Assembly: GCA_902826815.1 (NCBI GenBank)
Contig: CADEGF010000008.1
Coordinates: 62,001 to 126,000, forward strand
DNA length: 64,000 bases
DNA from: an uncultured Mycobacteriaceae bacterium
GTDB taxonomy: Bacteria > Actinomycetota > Actinomycetes > Mycobacteriales > Mycobacteriaceae
Direction of reading: 5' to 3'
Shown: positions 51,880 to 61,278 of the stretch, piece by piece
Position numbering within the stretch: the first letter of the stretch is position 1
Layout of the letters: each line of letters opens with the position of its first letter
The notes under the pieces: model-generated
Databases searched by the model: none
Told to the model about the DNA's origin: nothing
What the model saw: the letters and a program-made list of their open reading frames with translations, nothing else
Made by a program: the position numbers and the translations under genes

Positions 51880-52955
51880 CTGTCGTTCTGGTCGACCCGC
51901 GCCGCCCCTCGTTGATCCCGGTCGAGGCGATCGAATTCCTCGCCGGTGACGTCCAGTACACCGAAGAGATGCCGGTCAAGGTGCCGTGGTCGCTGCCGTC
52001 GGCCCGGCCCGCCTATGAGGGTGACGACGCGCCGGTGCTGTTGTCGTCGGACCGCGAGCACCCGGCGGTACAGGCGCGACTGGCCGCCGGCGACAAGCTG
52101 ATCGCCGCGCCGGACTCGCAGGCAGGGGAGCGGCTTGTCGATGCGGTCGCGATGATGGACAAGCTGCGCACCGCGGGCCCGTGGGAGAGCGAGCAGACGC
52201 ACGATTCGCTGCGTCGTTTCCTGTTGGAGGAGACCTACGAATTGTTCGACGCGGTGCGAAGCGGCAACGCGGATGAACTTCGCGAGGAACTCGGCGATGT
52301 GCTGCTGCAGGTGTTGTTCCAGGCCCGCATCGCCGAGGACGCGCCGCAGCATCCGTTCACCATCGACGACGTCGCGGACACGCTGCAACGCAAGCTCGCC
52401 AACCGGGTGCCCGCGGTGCTCGCGGGCGAGCCGATCTCGCTGGCTGATCAGCTGGCGCAATGGGAAGAGCGCAAGGCCATGGAGAAGAGGGCGAAGTCGC
52501 GCGATTCACTTCTCGATGGCGTGCCGACGGGCCAGCCCGCATTGGCGTTGGCGCAGAAGGTGATTGACCGGGTAAACCAGGCGGGCCTGCCCGCGGACCT
52601 GATCCCGGTATCGATCACTGGCGTGACGGTGTCGCCGGAAGGCGATGCGGAGAACGAGCTGCGGGCCGAGGTGTTGGAGCTGATGGACACCGTGCGCACG
52701 GTGGAGAAGGCGATCGCCGCCGACCGTCGTGGTGAAGACGTCCCAGAGGAGCTCGATATCGCCTCGCTCGGGGGGATCACCGAGGAGGAGTGGCGGGCGT
52801 TCTGGCCGTCCGCCGAGGTCGACGCGGTGGTAGAGCCCGTCGCGGATGAAGAGCCCGTCGCGGATGAAGAGCCCGTCGCGGATGAAGAGCCCGCGGATGA
52901 ACCCGTCGATGAAGATCCCGTCGACGAAGACGAGCCCGTCGACGCTAACTCCTAA
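51876..52955 (+). CDS. mazG: Nucleoside triphosphate pyrophosphohydrolase MazG with an acidic repeat tail
   Basis: 359 residues. It hydrolyses NTPs/dNTPs to NMPs as housecleaning. The MazG catalytic region [15 protein letters not shown]...[15 protein letters not shown] (~110-145) holds the ExxE...ExxD magnesium ligands. An N-terminal ~90-residue extension is mycobacterial. The last ~40 residues are an acidic low-complexity tail of EPVADE units encoded by an 18-bp tandem repeat, longer than I expect for the family. ATGA overlap with mfd. It is followed by the nuclease cassette, not directly by lpqU. Confidence 0.94.
52833..52901 (+). repeat. In-frame 18-bp tandem repeat in the mazG tail
   Basis: Unit gagcccgtcgcggatgaa occurs at 52833, 52851 and 52869 without change, then a shortened copy follows (52887-52901). 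Each full copy adds EPVADE. Degenerate P-V-D-E units continue to the stop. The identity of the copies suggests recent slippage. Confidence 0.95.
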
Positions 52956-53017
52956 CGCCGAACGTGCGTCCACTGCGAAAAATCGCGCGAAATCTCGCAG
53001 TGGTTTCACGTTCGGCG
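52956..53017. repeat. Palindromic hairpin element, left of the DUF559-type gene
   Basis: Left arm 52956-52980 (begins cgccgaacgtgcgtccactg) and right arm 52993-53017 pair at 21 of 25 positions around a 12-nt loop. The 22-base core of the left arm (52959-52980) is identical to the reverse complement of the right arm of the element at 53881-53936. The element starts right after the mazG stop. Its right arm contains the last codons and stop of the nuclease gene. Confidence 0.9.
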
Positions 53018-53875
53018 TCGCCACGCCTCCGTTAGCCGTCCCACCACTACGGCCTCGCCGTCCTCCGCGGTGACGCGGATGTCCGTCCAGCCCAGTTGGG
53101 CGACCGTCTCCGCTTTGCGGATGTCGTGATTGAACACTCTGCGATTGGTCCGATGATGCTCGCCCTCGTAGTCCATGGCGATCTTCATGTCTTCCCAGCC
53201 GAGATCGAAAACACCTACCAGCACGCCGAACTCGTCGTACACCGGAATCTGCGTTTTCGGCCGCGGGAAGTGGTTCCTGATAACGACAAGCCGCAACCAG
53301 CTCTCTTGCGGCGATTCTGCTCCTGGGTCGACGAGGTCGAGAATCTGCCGTGCCTTCCTGATGCCGCGCCGCCCGCGATACCTGTCGACGAGGAGTTCAG
53401 CATCAGCGATCTTGAGTTGTGTCGCCCGGGCCAAGGCATCGATGGCAGCGACCGCGCGGACGAGGGGATACCGACAGGCGATATCGAGTGCCGTGCGGGC
53501 GGGCGTCGTCACCCGAACGCCGCCGATCAGCTCGACCTCGTCATCGGCAAGGGTGTCCGACCAAGTTCGAATACCTTTGGGCGGCCGCCGATTCGACCAG
53601 AGCAATTCGGCCGGCTTACGCGCATCGACCCACTTGGCCCCATGTAGCGCGGCCGCCGATCGGCCAGCGACTACCCCTCGGCGGCCCGACCACAGCCACG
53701 CCGCCCCAGCACGGATGATCGCGGTCATCGTCGTATCTGGCGAGAGGTGGACATCCGGATAGACCGCGACGAAACGACTGCGTAGCGCATACGGCGTCAA
53801 GGCGCCTGATGCGATGGCCTCGCTGCCGATGAATGGTTCCCCCATGCGACGGAGTGTGCGCAACACCACCGACAC
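53006..53875 (-). CDS. AbiEi-like N-domain plus DUF559/Vsr-type nuclease domain protein
   Basis: 289 residues (279 if the start is ATG 53845, MGEPFIGSEAIASG). The N-terminal part resembles AbiEi-type regulators: a winged-helix-like start, SAAALHGAKW (~73-82) and TTPARTALDIA (~123-133). The C-terminal part is a PD-(D/E)xK-like DUF559 fold: ESWLRLVVIRNHFPRP (~191-206), VGVFDLGWEDMKIAMDYEGEHHR (~220-242; candidate catalytic D224 and E237) and LGWTDIRVTAED. It could cut mismatched or modified DNA, as Vsr does; no activity is proven. It is bracketed by two hairpin elements, and a decayed relative lies at 16676-17232. Confidence 0.82.
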   Translation of the reverse strand: MSVVLRTLRRMGEPFIGSEAIASGALTPYALRSRFVAVYPDVHLSPDTTMTAIIRAGAAWLWSGRRGVVAGRSAAALHGAKWVDARKPAELLWSNRRPPKGIRTWSDTLADDEVELIGGVRVTTPARTALDIACRYPLVRAVAAIDALARATQLKIADAELLVDRYRGRRGIRKARQILDLVDPGAESPQESWLRLVVIRNHFPRPKTQIPVYDEFGVLVGVFDLGWEDMKIAMDYEGEHHRTNRRVFNHDIRKAETVAQLGWTDIRVTAEDGEAVVVGRLTEAWRRRT

Positions 53876-53880
53876 CTCCG

Positions 53881-53936
53881 CGAACGTGCGTCTACTGCGA
53901 AAATTCGGCAGTTATTTCGCAGTGGACGCACGTTCG
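53881..53936. repeat. Palindromic hairpin element, right of the DUF559-type gene
   Basis: Arms 53881-53902 (begins cgaacgtgcgtctactgcga) and 53915-53936 pair at 21 of 22 positions around a 12-nt loop. It shares arm sequence and loop length with the element at 52956-53017. It lies 5 bp upstream of the nuclease gene start and 18 bp from the efeB stop. Confidence 0.92.
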
Positions 53937-53954
53937 GCGCGAAGCACTGCAGGG

Positions 53955-55217
53955 TCAGTCGACGAGTTGGTCGCCGAGGAAGCGGTCCGCGCCGGTAACC
54001 CCGGGCAGCGCGAAGAAAAAGCCACCGCCCACCGGCATGATGTACTCCTCGAGCGGCTCGCCCTTGAGCCGGTTCTGCACGGTGAGGAAACCCTTCTCCA
54101 GGCTGCGCTGGTACGCGATGAACGCCAGCCCCTGGTCGAGTCGGCCCGCGCCGTCGAAACCGCGCGAATAGTTGAATCCCCTTCGCAGGATGCGGTTCTG
54201 CTCGGTTTCGGTGGTGCGCGGGTTGGCCAACCGGATGTGGGCGTCCAGCGGGATCCGCTTGCCGTCGGGGTCCTCGGCGTAGTCGGGGTCGGCGAACTCG
54301 TCGGTCATGCCGAGCGGCGCGCCGCTGACCTTCTTGCGGCCGATGAGCGTCTCCTGCTCGCCGAGGCGGGTGCGATCCCAGAACTCGACGAACATGCGGA
54401 TGATGCGGACCGCTTGATACGAGCCGCCGACCGTCCACTCGGGCTCGTCGTCGCCGGGCTGCACCCAGACGTGCTCGTCCATCAGCTTCCCGTCGTCGAC
54501 GTCGAGGTTCGCCGTTCCGTCCTTGAACCCCAACAGGTTCCGCGGGGTCGCTGCCTCCGACGTCGCACCCGCTCCGATGCCGCGGGCGTACCCGTCGATC
54601 ATCCATCGCAGCGTCAGCTCGCTTCGGGTGCACCGCATCAACTGTCGCAACGCGAACTGCACGGTGTCGTTGTGCCCTGCCTCGAGGATGATCGAGACGT
54701 CGCCGTGCGACAGCTTCGGGTCGAGGCGGTCGTTGGCAAGGAACGGCATGGTCTCCAGTTCCTTGGGCTTGCGATCGGCCAGGCCGAACCGGTTGTCGAA
54801 CATCGACGCCCCGACGCCGACCAGAATCGACAGGTTGTCGGCGGGCGGCTTATCGCCGAGGATCCCCGAGTCGACCGGCGGATAGGCCGGGTCGCGCGTC
54901 TCGGGCGGTTGTCCCGCCATCAGCGCACGGATCTCCTCCGTGAGCTCCTGAAGGGTCTTCTTCAGTCCCGCGCGATCGGTGACGTGAAGGTTGAACGACG
55001 CCACCAGACCCTGTTCGGGGATCGGCAGTGTGGTGATCCCCGATTGATGGGCGCCCTCGAACGGGACGAGAGCGGGCTGCGGTACCGCAGGCGCGGCAGG
55101 TTCGGGTGAGGAACACCCGCCCAGCATCGCGCCTGCGCCAACGGCTGCACCGGTGCCCAACGCCCCGGTGACGAAGCCGCGGCGCGAGATGCCAGTGCGT
55201 GGTGGCCGCTCGGTCAC
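53955..55217 (-). CDS. efeB: EfeB-type Dyp peroxidase / deferrochelatase, Tat-exported
   Basis: 420 residues from GTG 55217 (GTGA overlap with efeO stop). A twin-arginine signal (ISRRGFVTGALG) is followed by a Cys in GGCSS, and then a DyP-type heme peroxidase domain with the hallmark GFKDGTAN (~230-237), GGSYQAVRIIRMFVEFWDR, and RRGFNYSRGFD near the C-terminus. EfeB proteins work with EfeO in acquiring iron, or iron from heme, outside the membrane. An iron box lies upstream of the operon. Confidence 0.92.
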   Translation of the reverse strand: MTERPPRTGISRRGFVTGALGTGAAVGAGAMLGGCSSPEPAAPAVPQPALVPFEGAHQSGITTLPIPEQGLVASFNLHVTDRAGLKKTLQELTEEIRALMAGQPPETRDPAYPPVDSGILGDKPPADNLSILVGVGASMFDNRFGLADRKPKELETMPFLANDRLDPKLSHGDVSIILEAGHNDTVQFALRQLMRCTRSELTLRWMIDGYARGIGAGATSEAATPRNLLGFKDGTANLDVDDGKLMDEHVWVQPGDDEPEWTVGGSYQAVRIIRMFVEFWDRTRLGEQETLIGRKKVSGAPLGMTDEFADPDYAEDPDGKRIPLDAHIRLANPRTTETEQNRILRRGFNYSRGFDGAGRLDQGLAFIAYQRSLEKGFLTVQNRLKGEPLEEYIMPVGGGFFFALPGVTGADRFLGDQLVD

Positions 55218-56143
55218 TGCAGTTTCAGGACTCCCGCAACCTGGGACAGGTTCTCCGAGAGCCCGGCAAGCTGCGCCTTCAGCGTGTCGACCACCTGCGG
55301 TGTCACGGTCACGGCCGGGCACCACGGCGACGGGTACTGGTCGTTCTCGGGGCAGAACAGCACCCAGCCGTCACCCTTACGCAGCGGCGCCAGGGTGTCG
55401 TAGACCTGCGTGATGCCGCCGTCGATCTTGCCGAGCAGCGCTGGATCGGCCGCCTCCAGGGCGGGTGTCAGCTTGTCGATCGCGGCCTGCGAGCCCTGCA
55501 GGTTGGCGTCGAAGTCCCACAGGTCGGTCTTGGAGTACCTGTCCTCTTCGCCGGTGATCTTGCCCTCGGAGACCTCTTCGATCAGCTCGGCAGCGCCGTT
55601 GGCCACATCGAGCGGCGTCACCTCGACCTTGGCGAACTCCGTCTTCAGGTCCGCGATGTCCTTGTCGAGCTGGTCGGCGAACGGCGCGCCGCCCTCGGTG
55701 GTGTTCTTGTTGAAGAGCAGGAATTCGAGGCGGTGCCAGCCGGTGAAGGCGGGATCGTCCTCACCCGCGAAGTCGTCGACGCGGGCGTCGACCTTGCCGT
55801 CGATGTCCTCGACCAGGCCCGCCAGCGGCTCGATGCGCTCCCACGGCATGCGCGACGGCGCGTAGGCGTCCTGTGCAGCCTGCAGATTGTTGGCGCGCAC
55901 CGCGTCGGTGAGCACCTTGACGGCAGCGGCGAGCTCATCGATCTGGGCGACGGCGTACGCCTTGTACTCGGTGGCGGCCTTCTCGGCCTCCGGGCTCGGA
56001 GCTGCGGCCGCGGACGTCGACGTCTCGCTGGCCGAACTCGAGGCACTGCTCTCTTCGGCGCTGCCCGAATCGCTGCTGGAGCATCCGGCAAGAACCAAGG
56101 CCGCGGCCGCAACCGACACGGGCCAGGCGAGATGCAGTTTCAT
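55214..56143 (-). CDS. efeO: EfeO-type iron-uptake lipoprotein (M75/imelysin-like)
   Basis: 309 residues from ATG 56143, with GAGGAGG upstream. Lipoprotein signal ending LVLAGC (Cys21), a Ser/Ala/Glu-rich linker, then an all-helical M75 domain with the GxHxxE metal motif as GWHRLEFLLF, MPWERIEPLAG and WCPAVTVTPQVVDTLK near the C-terminus. It lacks the N-terminal cupredoxin domain of the long EfeO, so it is the short EfeM-like form. Followed by efeB with a 4-bp overlap. No efeU permease gene is present on either side. Confidence 0.9.
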   Translation of the reverse strand: MKLHLAWPVSVAAAALVLAGCSSSDSGSAEESSASSSASETSTSAAAAPSPEAEKAATEYKAYAVAQIDELAAAVKVLTDAVRANNLQAAQDAYAPSRMPWERIEPLAGLVEDIDGKVDARVDDFAGEDDPAFTGWHRLEFLLFNKNTTEGGAPFADQLDKDIADLKTEFAKVEVTPLDVANGAAELIEEVSEGKITGEEDRYSKTDLWDFDANLQGSQAAIDKLTPALEAADPALLGKIDGGITQVYDTLAPLRKGDGWVLFCPENDQYPSPWCPAVTVTPQVVDTLKAQLAGLSENLSQVAGVLKLQ

Positions 56144-56191
56144 TGAGCCTCCTCGTAGTAGACGCGTGAACATTACAACGTTTTGCTCGCA

Positions 56192-56210
56192 CCAGGGTAG
56201 GCACACCTAA
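56192..56210. promoter_or_regulatory. IdeR/DtxR iron box upstream of efeO-efeB
   Basis: The 19-bp sequence ccagggtaggcacacctaa matches the IdeR consensus TTAGGTTAGGCTAACCTAA at about 14 of 19 positions, including AGG.TAGGC and ACCTAA. It is 49 bp upstream of the efeO ATG. Repression of efeOB by iron-loaded IdeR is inferred. Confidence 0.75.
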
Positions 56211-56315
56211 ATATCGATTGCCTGGCCTAAGTTCGGAGCGATTTGTGCCGTGGCCCAGAGCACTCCCAAACCCATGGGACGATGGATTTCAACTAGAGGG
56301 GTTTGAGGGAGTCCG

Positions 56316-57047
56316 GTGTCGCCAGTGCGTTGGCTGCGGGCTGTCGCGGTGATCGGCGCGACAGCGCTGCTGTTGGCTTCCAGCTGCTCGTGGCAGCTCG
56401 GCATCCCGATTCCCGAGGGCGTGCCGCCGCCGGCGGGCGATCCTGTGCCGCCGATCGACACCCACGCCAAGGGCAGGCCCGCCGACCAGCTGCGCGATTG
56501 GGCCGCCGAACGGGCCCCTCAGCTGGGGATACCCGCGGGCGCACTGGAGGCCTATGCATACGCGGCCAGGGTCGCCGAGGTGGAGAACCCCAACTGCCAT
56601 CTGAGCTGGCCGACGCTCGCAGGCATCGGGATGGTGGAAAGCCATCACGGCACCTATCGCGGTGCCAGCATCGCGCCGAATGGCGACGTCACCCCGTTCA
56701 TCCGGGGGGTGCGGCTGGACGGCACGATGGGCAACCTGGAGATCATCGACAGCGATGCGGGTCTGCTCGACGGCGATCCGCACCTCGACCGGGCGATGGG
56801 CCCCATGCAGTTCATCCCGGAGACGTGGCGGCTCTACGGGGTCGACGCGAACAACGACGGCAAGGTCAGCCCGGACAATTTCGACGATGCGGCGCTGTCG
56901 GCGGCGGGCTATCTGTGCTGGCGCGGCAAGGATCTGTCCACCCCGCGGGGCTGGATGAACGCGCTGCGCGCTTACAACCTGTCCGACCAGTACGCCCGCA
57001 CTGTCCGCGACTGGGCGACCGCCTACACCGAGGGTCACCCGCTTTAA
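56316..57047 (+). CDS. lpqU: Lipoprotein LpqU, lytic transglycosylase-like
   Basis: 243 residues from GTG 56316 (GGGAG upstream). Signal sequence ending LLLASSCSW (lipobox-like, Cys ~24). The catalytic domain is of the MltB/SLT type: LSWPTLAGIGMVESHHGTY (catalytic Glu in VES), GAMGPMQFIPETW-like RAMGPMQFIPETWRLYG, NDGKVSPDNFDDAALSAAGYLC and AYNLSDQYARTV. It cleaves peptidoglycan glycan strands outside the membrane. The mazG-lpqU-eno order is conserved except for the inserted nuclease-efeBO segment. Confidence 0.92.
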   Translation: MSPVRWLRAVAVIGATALLLASSCSWQLGIPIPEGVPPPAGDPVPPIDTHAKGRPADQLRDWAAERAPQLGIPAGALEAYAYAARVAEVENPNCHLSWPTLAGIGMVESHHGTYRGASIAPNGDVTPFIRGVRLDGTMGNLEIIDSDAGLLDGDPHLDRAMGPMQFIPETWRLYGVDANNDGKVSPDNFDDAALSAAGYLCWRGKDLSTPRGWMNALRAYNLSDQYARTVRDWATAYTEGHPL

Positions 57048-58412
<1,365 letters not shown>

Positions 58413-58415
58413 CCC

Positions 58416-59090
58416 GTGCCAGAAGCGAAACGGCCCGACCCGAAGCGGCGGTCCCCGGCATCCCGACCGGCGAAGTCAGCCAAGTCGGGTAAGCCGGGTG
58501 CCTCGGCCCGTGGCCGTCCGCAGACCGGGTCACCGGTGCGACGCGAGCCGCGCAAGGCGGAGTCGCGACCCAAGCCCGAGCCCGAGGAGCAGACGAAGGC
58601 CGAGTCGATTCGGCAGTCGATCGCCGAGGCCGCCGAGCAGCAGTCCGAACAGCGATTGGGTTCGGCGGCGCGGCGGGCGGCGATCCTCGCGGCGGTGGTC
58701 TGTGTGCTGACGCTGACGATCGCGGGTCCGGTTCGCACATACTTCGGACAGCGGACCGAGATGCGTCAGTTGGCGGCCAGCGAGGAGAAACTGCGCGCGG
58801 AGATCGCCGACCTGGAACAGCAGAAGGTGAAACTTGGTGACCCCGCCTACATTGCGGCTCAGGCCCGTGAGCGTCTCGGCTTCGTGAAGCCCGGTGACAT
58901 TCCGTATCAGGTGCAGTTGCCGCCGGGTGCCGTGGTGCCGGGCGAGCCGAGTGAGCAGGCTGTGGCCGCGCGGGCAGGCCAGCCGTGGTACACGTCGCTG
59001 TGGCACACGATCGCCGATGATCCACACAACATTCCGAGCGCCGTTCCGCCGGCTCCGCCCGTACCTCCGCCGCCGCCTCCCGGTGGCTGA
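58416..59090 (+). CDS. FtsB/DivIC-like septum formation protein
   Basis: 224 residues. The long basic, disordered N-terminus (~1-85, rich in K, R, P, S) is followed by one transmembrane helix (~87-106, AAILAAVVCVLTLTIAGPV), a short coiled coil (MRQLAASEEKLRAEIADLEQQKVKL) and a proline-rich tail. LGFVKPGDIPY ends the DivIC domain. It probably joins the FtsQ/FtsL complex at the divisome. It starts GTG 3 bp after eno and overlaps the DUF501 gene by 8 bp. Confidence 0.9.
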   Translation: MPEAKRPDPKRRSPASRPAKSAKSGKPGASARGRPQTGSPVRREPRKAESRPKPEPEEQTKAESIRQSIAEAAEQQSEQRLGSAARRAAILAAVVCVLTLTIAGPVRTYFGQRTEMRQLAASEEKLRAEIADLEQQKVKLGDPAYIAAQARERLGFVKPGDIPYQVQLPPGAVVPGEPSEQAVAARAGQPWYTSLWHTIADDPHNIPSAVPPAPPVPPPPPPGG

Positions 59091-59574
59091 GCAGTCGGAT
59101 CTCGACGCCGTCGAGCGGCAGTTGGGTCGTGAGCCCCGCGGTGTTCTCGAGATCGCCTACCGATGCCCCAACGGCGAGCCCGGCGTCGTCAAGACAGCCC
59201 CGAGATTGCCTGACGGAACACCGTTTCCGACGCTGTATTACCTGACGCATCCGGCGTTGACGGCGGCAGCGAGCAGGCTCGAATCGTCGGGTTTGATGCG
59301 CGAGATGACCGAAAGACTCGGCGATGACGCACAACTGGCCGCCGCGTACCGGCGTGCGCACGAGTCGTATCTGGCCGAGCGCGATGCGATCGAATCGCTT
59401 GGCACCACGTTCTCCGGCGGCGGCATGCCGGACCGGGTGAAGTGCCTGCATGTGGTGATCGCGCACTCGCTGGCAAAGGGGCCGGGCGTCAATCCCTTTG
59501 GCGACGAGGCGCTTGCGGTGCTGGCCGTCGAACCGGGTATGGCCGGAATACTGGACAGGGGAGTGTGGACGTGA
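59083..59574 (+). CDS. DUF501 protein
   Basis: 163 residues from GTG 59083 (VAEQSDLDAVERQLGREPRGV), overlapping the preceding gene. Family features are GVLEIAYRCPNGEPGVVKTAPRLPDGTPFPTLYYLTHP, GGMPDRVKCLHVVIAHSLAKGPGVNPFGDEAL. The conserved CLHxxxAHxLA pattern suggests a metal or nucleotide site, but the function is unknown. It is always found between ftsB and ppx in actinobacteria, and overlaps ppx by 4 bp (GTGA). Confidence 0.9.
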   Translation: MAEQSDLDAVERQLGREPRGVLEIAYRCPNGEPGVVKTAPRLPDGTPFPTLYYLTHPALTAAASRLESSGLMREMTERLGDDAQLAAAYRRAHESYLAERDAIESLGTTFSGGGMPDRVKCLHVVIAHSLAKGPGVNPFGDEALAVLAVEPGMAGILDRGVWT

Positions 59575-60509
59575 CGAGGGTTGCGGCAGTGGACTGTGGC
59601 ACCAACTCGATCAGGCTGCTGATCGCCGACGCCGCTGGAGGCCAACTTCGCGACGTGCACCGTGAGATGCGCATCGTGCGGCTGGGCCAGGGGGTGGACG
59701 CGACGGGCCGGTTCGCACCCGAAGCGATCGAGCGAACGAAGGTCGCGCTCACCGATTACGCCGAACTGCTTCGGCACCACGATGTTTCGAATGTGCGGAT
59801 GGTGGCGACTTCGGCGACCCGCGACGCGGCCAACCGAGATGTGTTCTTCGCAATGACATCCGAGGTGCTCGGCGCCGTCGTACCCGGCGCGGTCGCCGAG
59901 GTGATCAGCGGCGACGACGAAGCCAGGCTGTCGTTCAACGGCGCCGTCTACGAATTGGACACCGCCGCCGCACCTTTCGTCGTGGTGGATCTAGGAGGTG
60001 GATCGACCGAGGTGGTGCTGGGGGAGCGTGAGGTGCAGGCCGGCTTCTCGGCCGACATCGGCTGCGTCCGGCTGACCGAACGTTGCCTGCACTCCGACCC
60101 GCCGACGGCAACGGAGGTGGCGGCTGCGCGCGATGTCGTGCGGGAACGCCTCGGCGAGGCGATGCGGGTGGTGCCGGTCGATGGTGCACGCACGTGGGTC
60201 GGCGTAGCGGGGACCATGACGACCCTTGCCGCGCTGGCGCAAGGGATGACGACCTACGACCCGGAGGCGATCCACTTGTCCCGCGTCGGATTCGACGCGT
60301 TGCTGCGTGTGTGCGACGACATCATCGGCATGTCCCATGACCAGCGCGCGGCCCTTGGCCCGATGCACGAGGGCAGGGTCGACGTGATCGGCGGCGGCGC
60401 GATCATCGTCGAGGAACTGGCCGATGCCCTTGGCAGCCGCGCCGGAATCGACGAGTTGGTGGTCAGTGAGCACGACATCCTCGACGGCATCGCGCTGTCG
60501 ATCGTCTAG
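59571..60509 (+). CDS. ppx: Exopolyphosphatase / Ppx-GppA family
   Basis: 312 residues from GTG 59571. It hydrolyses polyphosphate or (p)ppGpp-type substrates. VAAVDCGTNSIRLLIAD (phosphate-1 motif), VVVDLGGGSTEVVLGE (phosphate-2), EVISGDDEARLSF (catalytic Glu region) and VIGGGAIIVEEL are present. It lacks the C-terminal HD-type extension, as in the short mycobacterial Ppx (Rv1026). Its end overlaps the converging DUF4383 gene by 4 bp. Confidence 0.93.
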   Translation: MTRVAAVDCGTNSIRLLIADAAGGQLRDVHREMRIVRLGQGVDATGRFAPEAIERTKVALTDYAELLRHHDVSNVRMVATSATRDAANRDVFFAMTSEVLGAVVPGAVAEVISGDDEARLSFNGAVYELDTAAAPFVVVDLGGGSTEVVLGEREVQAGFSADIGCVRLTERCLHSDPPTATEVAAARDVVRERLGEAMRVVPVDGARTWVGVAGTMTTLAALAQGMTTYDPEAIHLSRVGFDALLRVCDDIIGMSHDQRAALGPMHEGRVDVIGGGAIIVEELADALGSRAGIDELVVSEHDILDGIALSIV

Positions 60510-60970
60510 GCGCGTACCTTCGTCCACCGTTTGGGTCGTTTCGTCGGATCGTGCTGGCCCCCGAGCGTCAACGCCAGCAGCACCATTCCCACGCCGACGC
60601 CGAAGTGCAGCCAGTTGTCGGCACCGTTCACCGGTAAGATGTTCAGCGCGCTGGCGTGATCCATCGCCAGCCCGTACGCCCAAAGCGCGAGATAGCCCAG
60701 CCCACCCGCGAGCAGGTAAGCCCGCGAGGCCGCATAGGTACGCGCGAACATGAAGCCGACGATGCCGAACGCCACGTGCACGACGTTGTGCAACACCGAC
60801 ACCGCGAACATCCCGAACAACATCGCGCCGGAGTGATGACCTGCCCACTGGAGCTGGTCGAGATGGCTTGTCGCACCGGGGACGAACCCCAGCACACCGA
60901 TGATCAAGAATGCGGCGGCTACCAGCACGGCGGCGCCTTGCACCGCCATGACCTTGGGGCGCTGCGCCAT
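60506..60970 (-). CDS. DUF4383 membrane protein
   Basis: 154 residues with four hydrophobic helices (~10-32, ~47-76, ~82-102, ~122-138). HHSGAMLFGMFAVSVLHNVVHVAFGIVGF and LGYLALWAYG are typical of DUF4383, an uncharacterised actinobacterial inner-membrane family. The C-terminal tail is basic. It is downstream of the metallothionein-like gene on the same strand (83-bp gap), so co-transcription is possible. Confidence 0.87.
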   Translation of the reverse strand: MAQRPKVMAVQGAAVLVAAAFLIIGVLGFVPGATSHLDQLQWAGHHSGAMLFGMFAVSVLHNVVHVAFGIVGFMFARTYAASRAYLLAGGLGYLALWAYGLAMDHASALNILPVNGADNWLHFGVGVGMVLLALTLGGQHDPTKRPKRWTKVRA

Positions 60971-61053
60971 GGCTCCACCTCCCTCCGACCCGGTAATTGA
61001 CGGGCCGGCAGGTTAGAGAAGTACCCCGGCGCAGAGCCGGTTAATCGCCTAGA

Positions 61054-61158
61054 TCAGCGCCTGACGTTGCAGTTGGGCGGGTTGCCGCAGTGATGGCCGC
61101 CGTCGCACGCGTTGCAATGGCAACTGCAGCCGCCGGCCTTGATTTCTGAGACTCGCAT
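61054..61158 (-). CDS. 34-residue Cys/His-rich metallothionein-like peptide
   Basis: ATG 61158 to TGA 61054, with the strong ribosome site AAAGGAG 9 bases upstream. The product begins MRVSEIKAGG and then has C11-S-C13-H14-C15-N-A-C18, H22-H23-C24 and C30: six Cys and three His in 20 residues. This spacing fits a small Zn/Cu-binding metallothionein of the kind known in mycobacteria and streptomycetes. Cytoplasmic metal buffering is inferred. It would be missed by usual length cut-offs. An AT-rich stretch upstream (61211-61263) may hold its promoter and a metal-sensor site. Confidence 0.8.
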   Translation of the reverse strand: MRVSEIKAGGCSCHCNACDGGHHCGNPPNCNVRR

Positions 61159-61278
61159 GCTGTTTCACTCCTTTGCCGCTCTGACCGCCTTCGCAGGTGG
61201 GAGCAGAGTTCGTATCAACATATGCCGATTTCACAATAGTTCCTGTCAGCGTGGAAATAAAGGAAAGTCACCGCGTCG

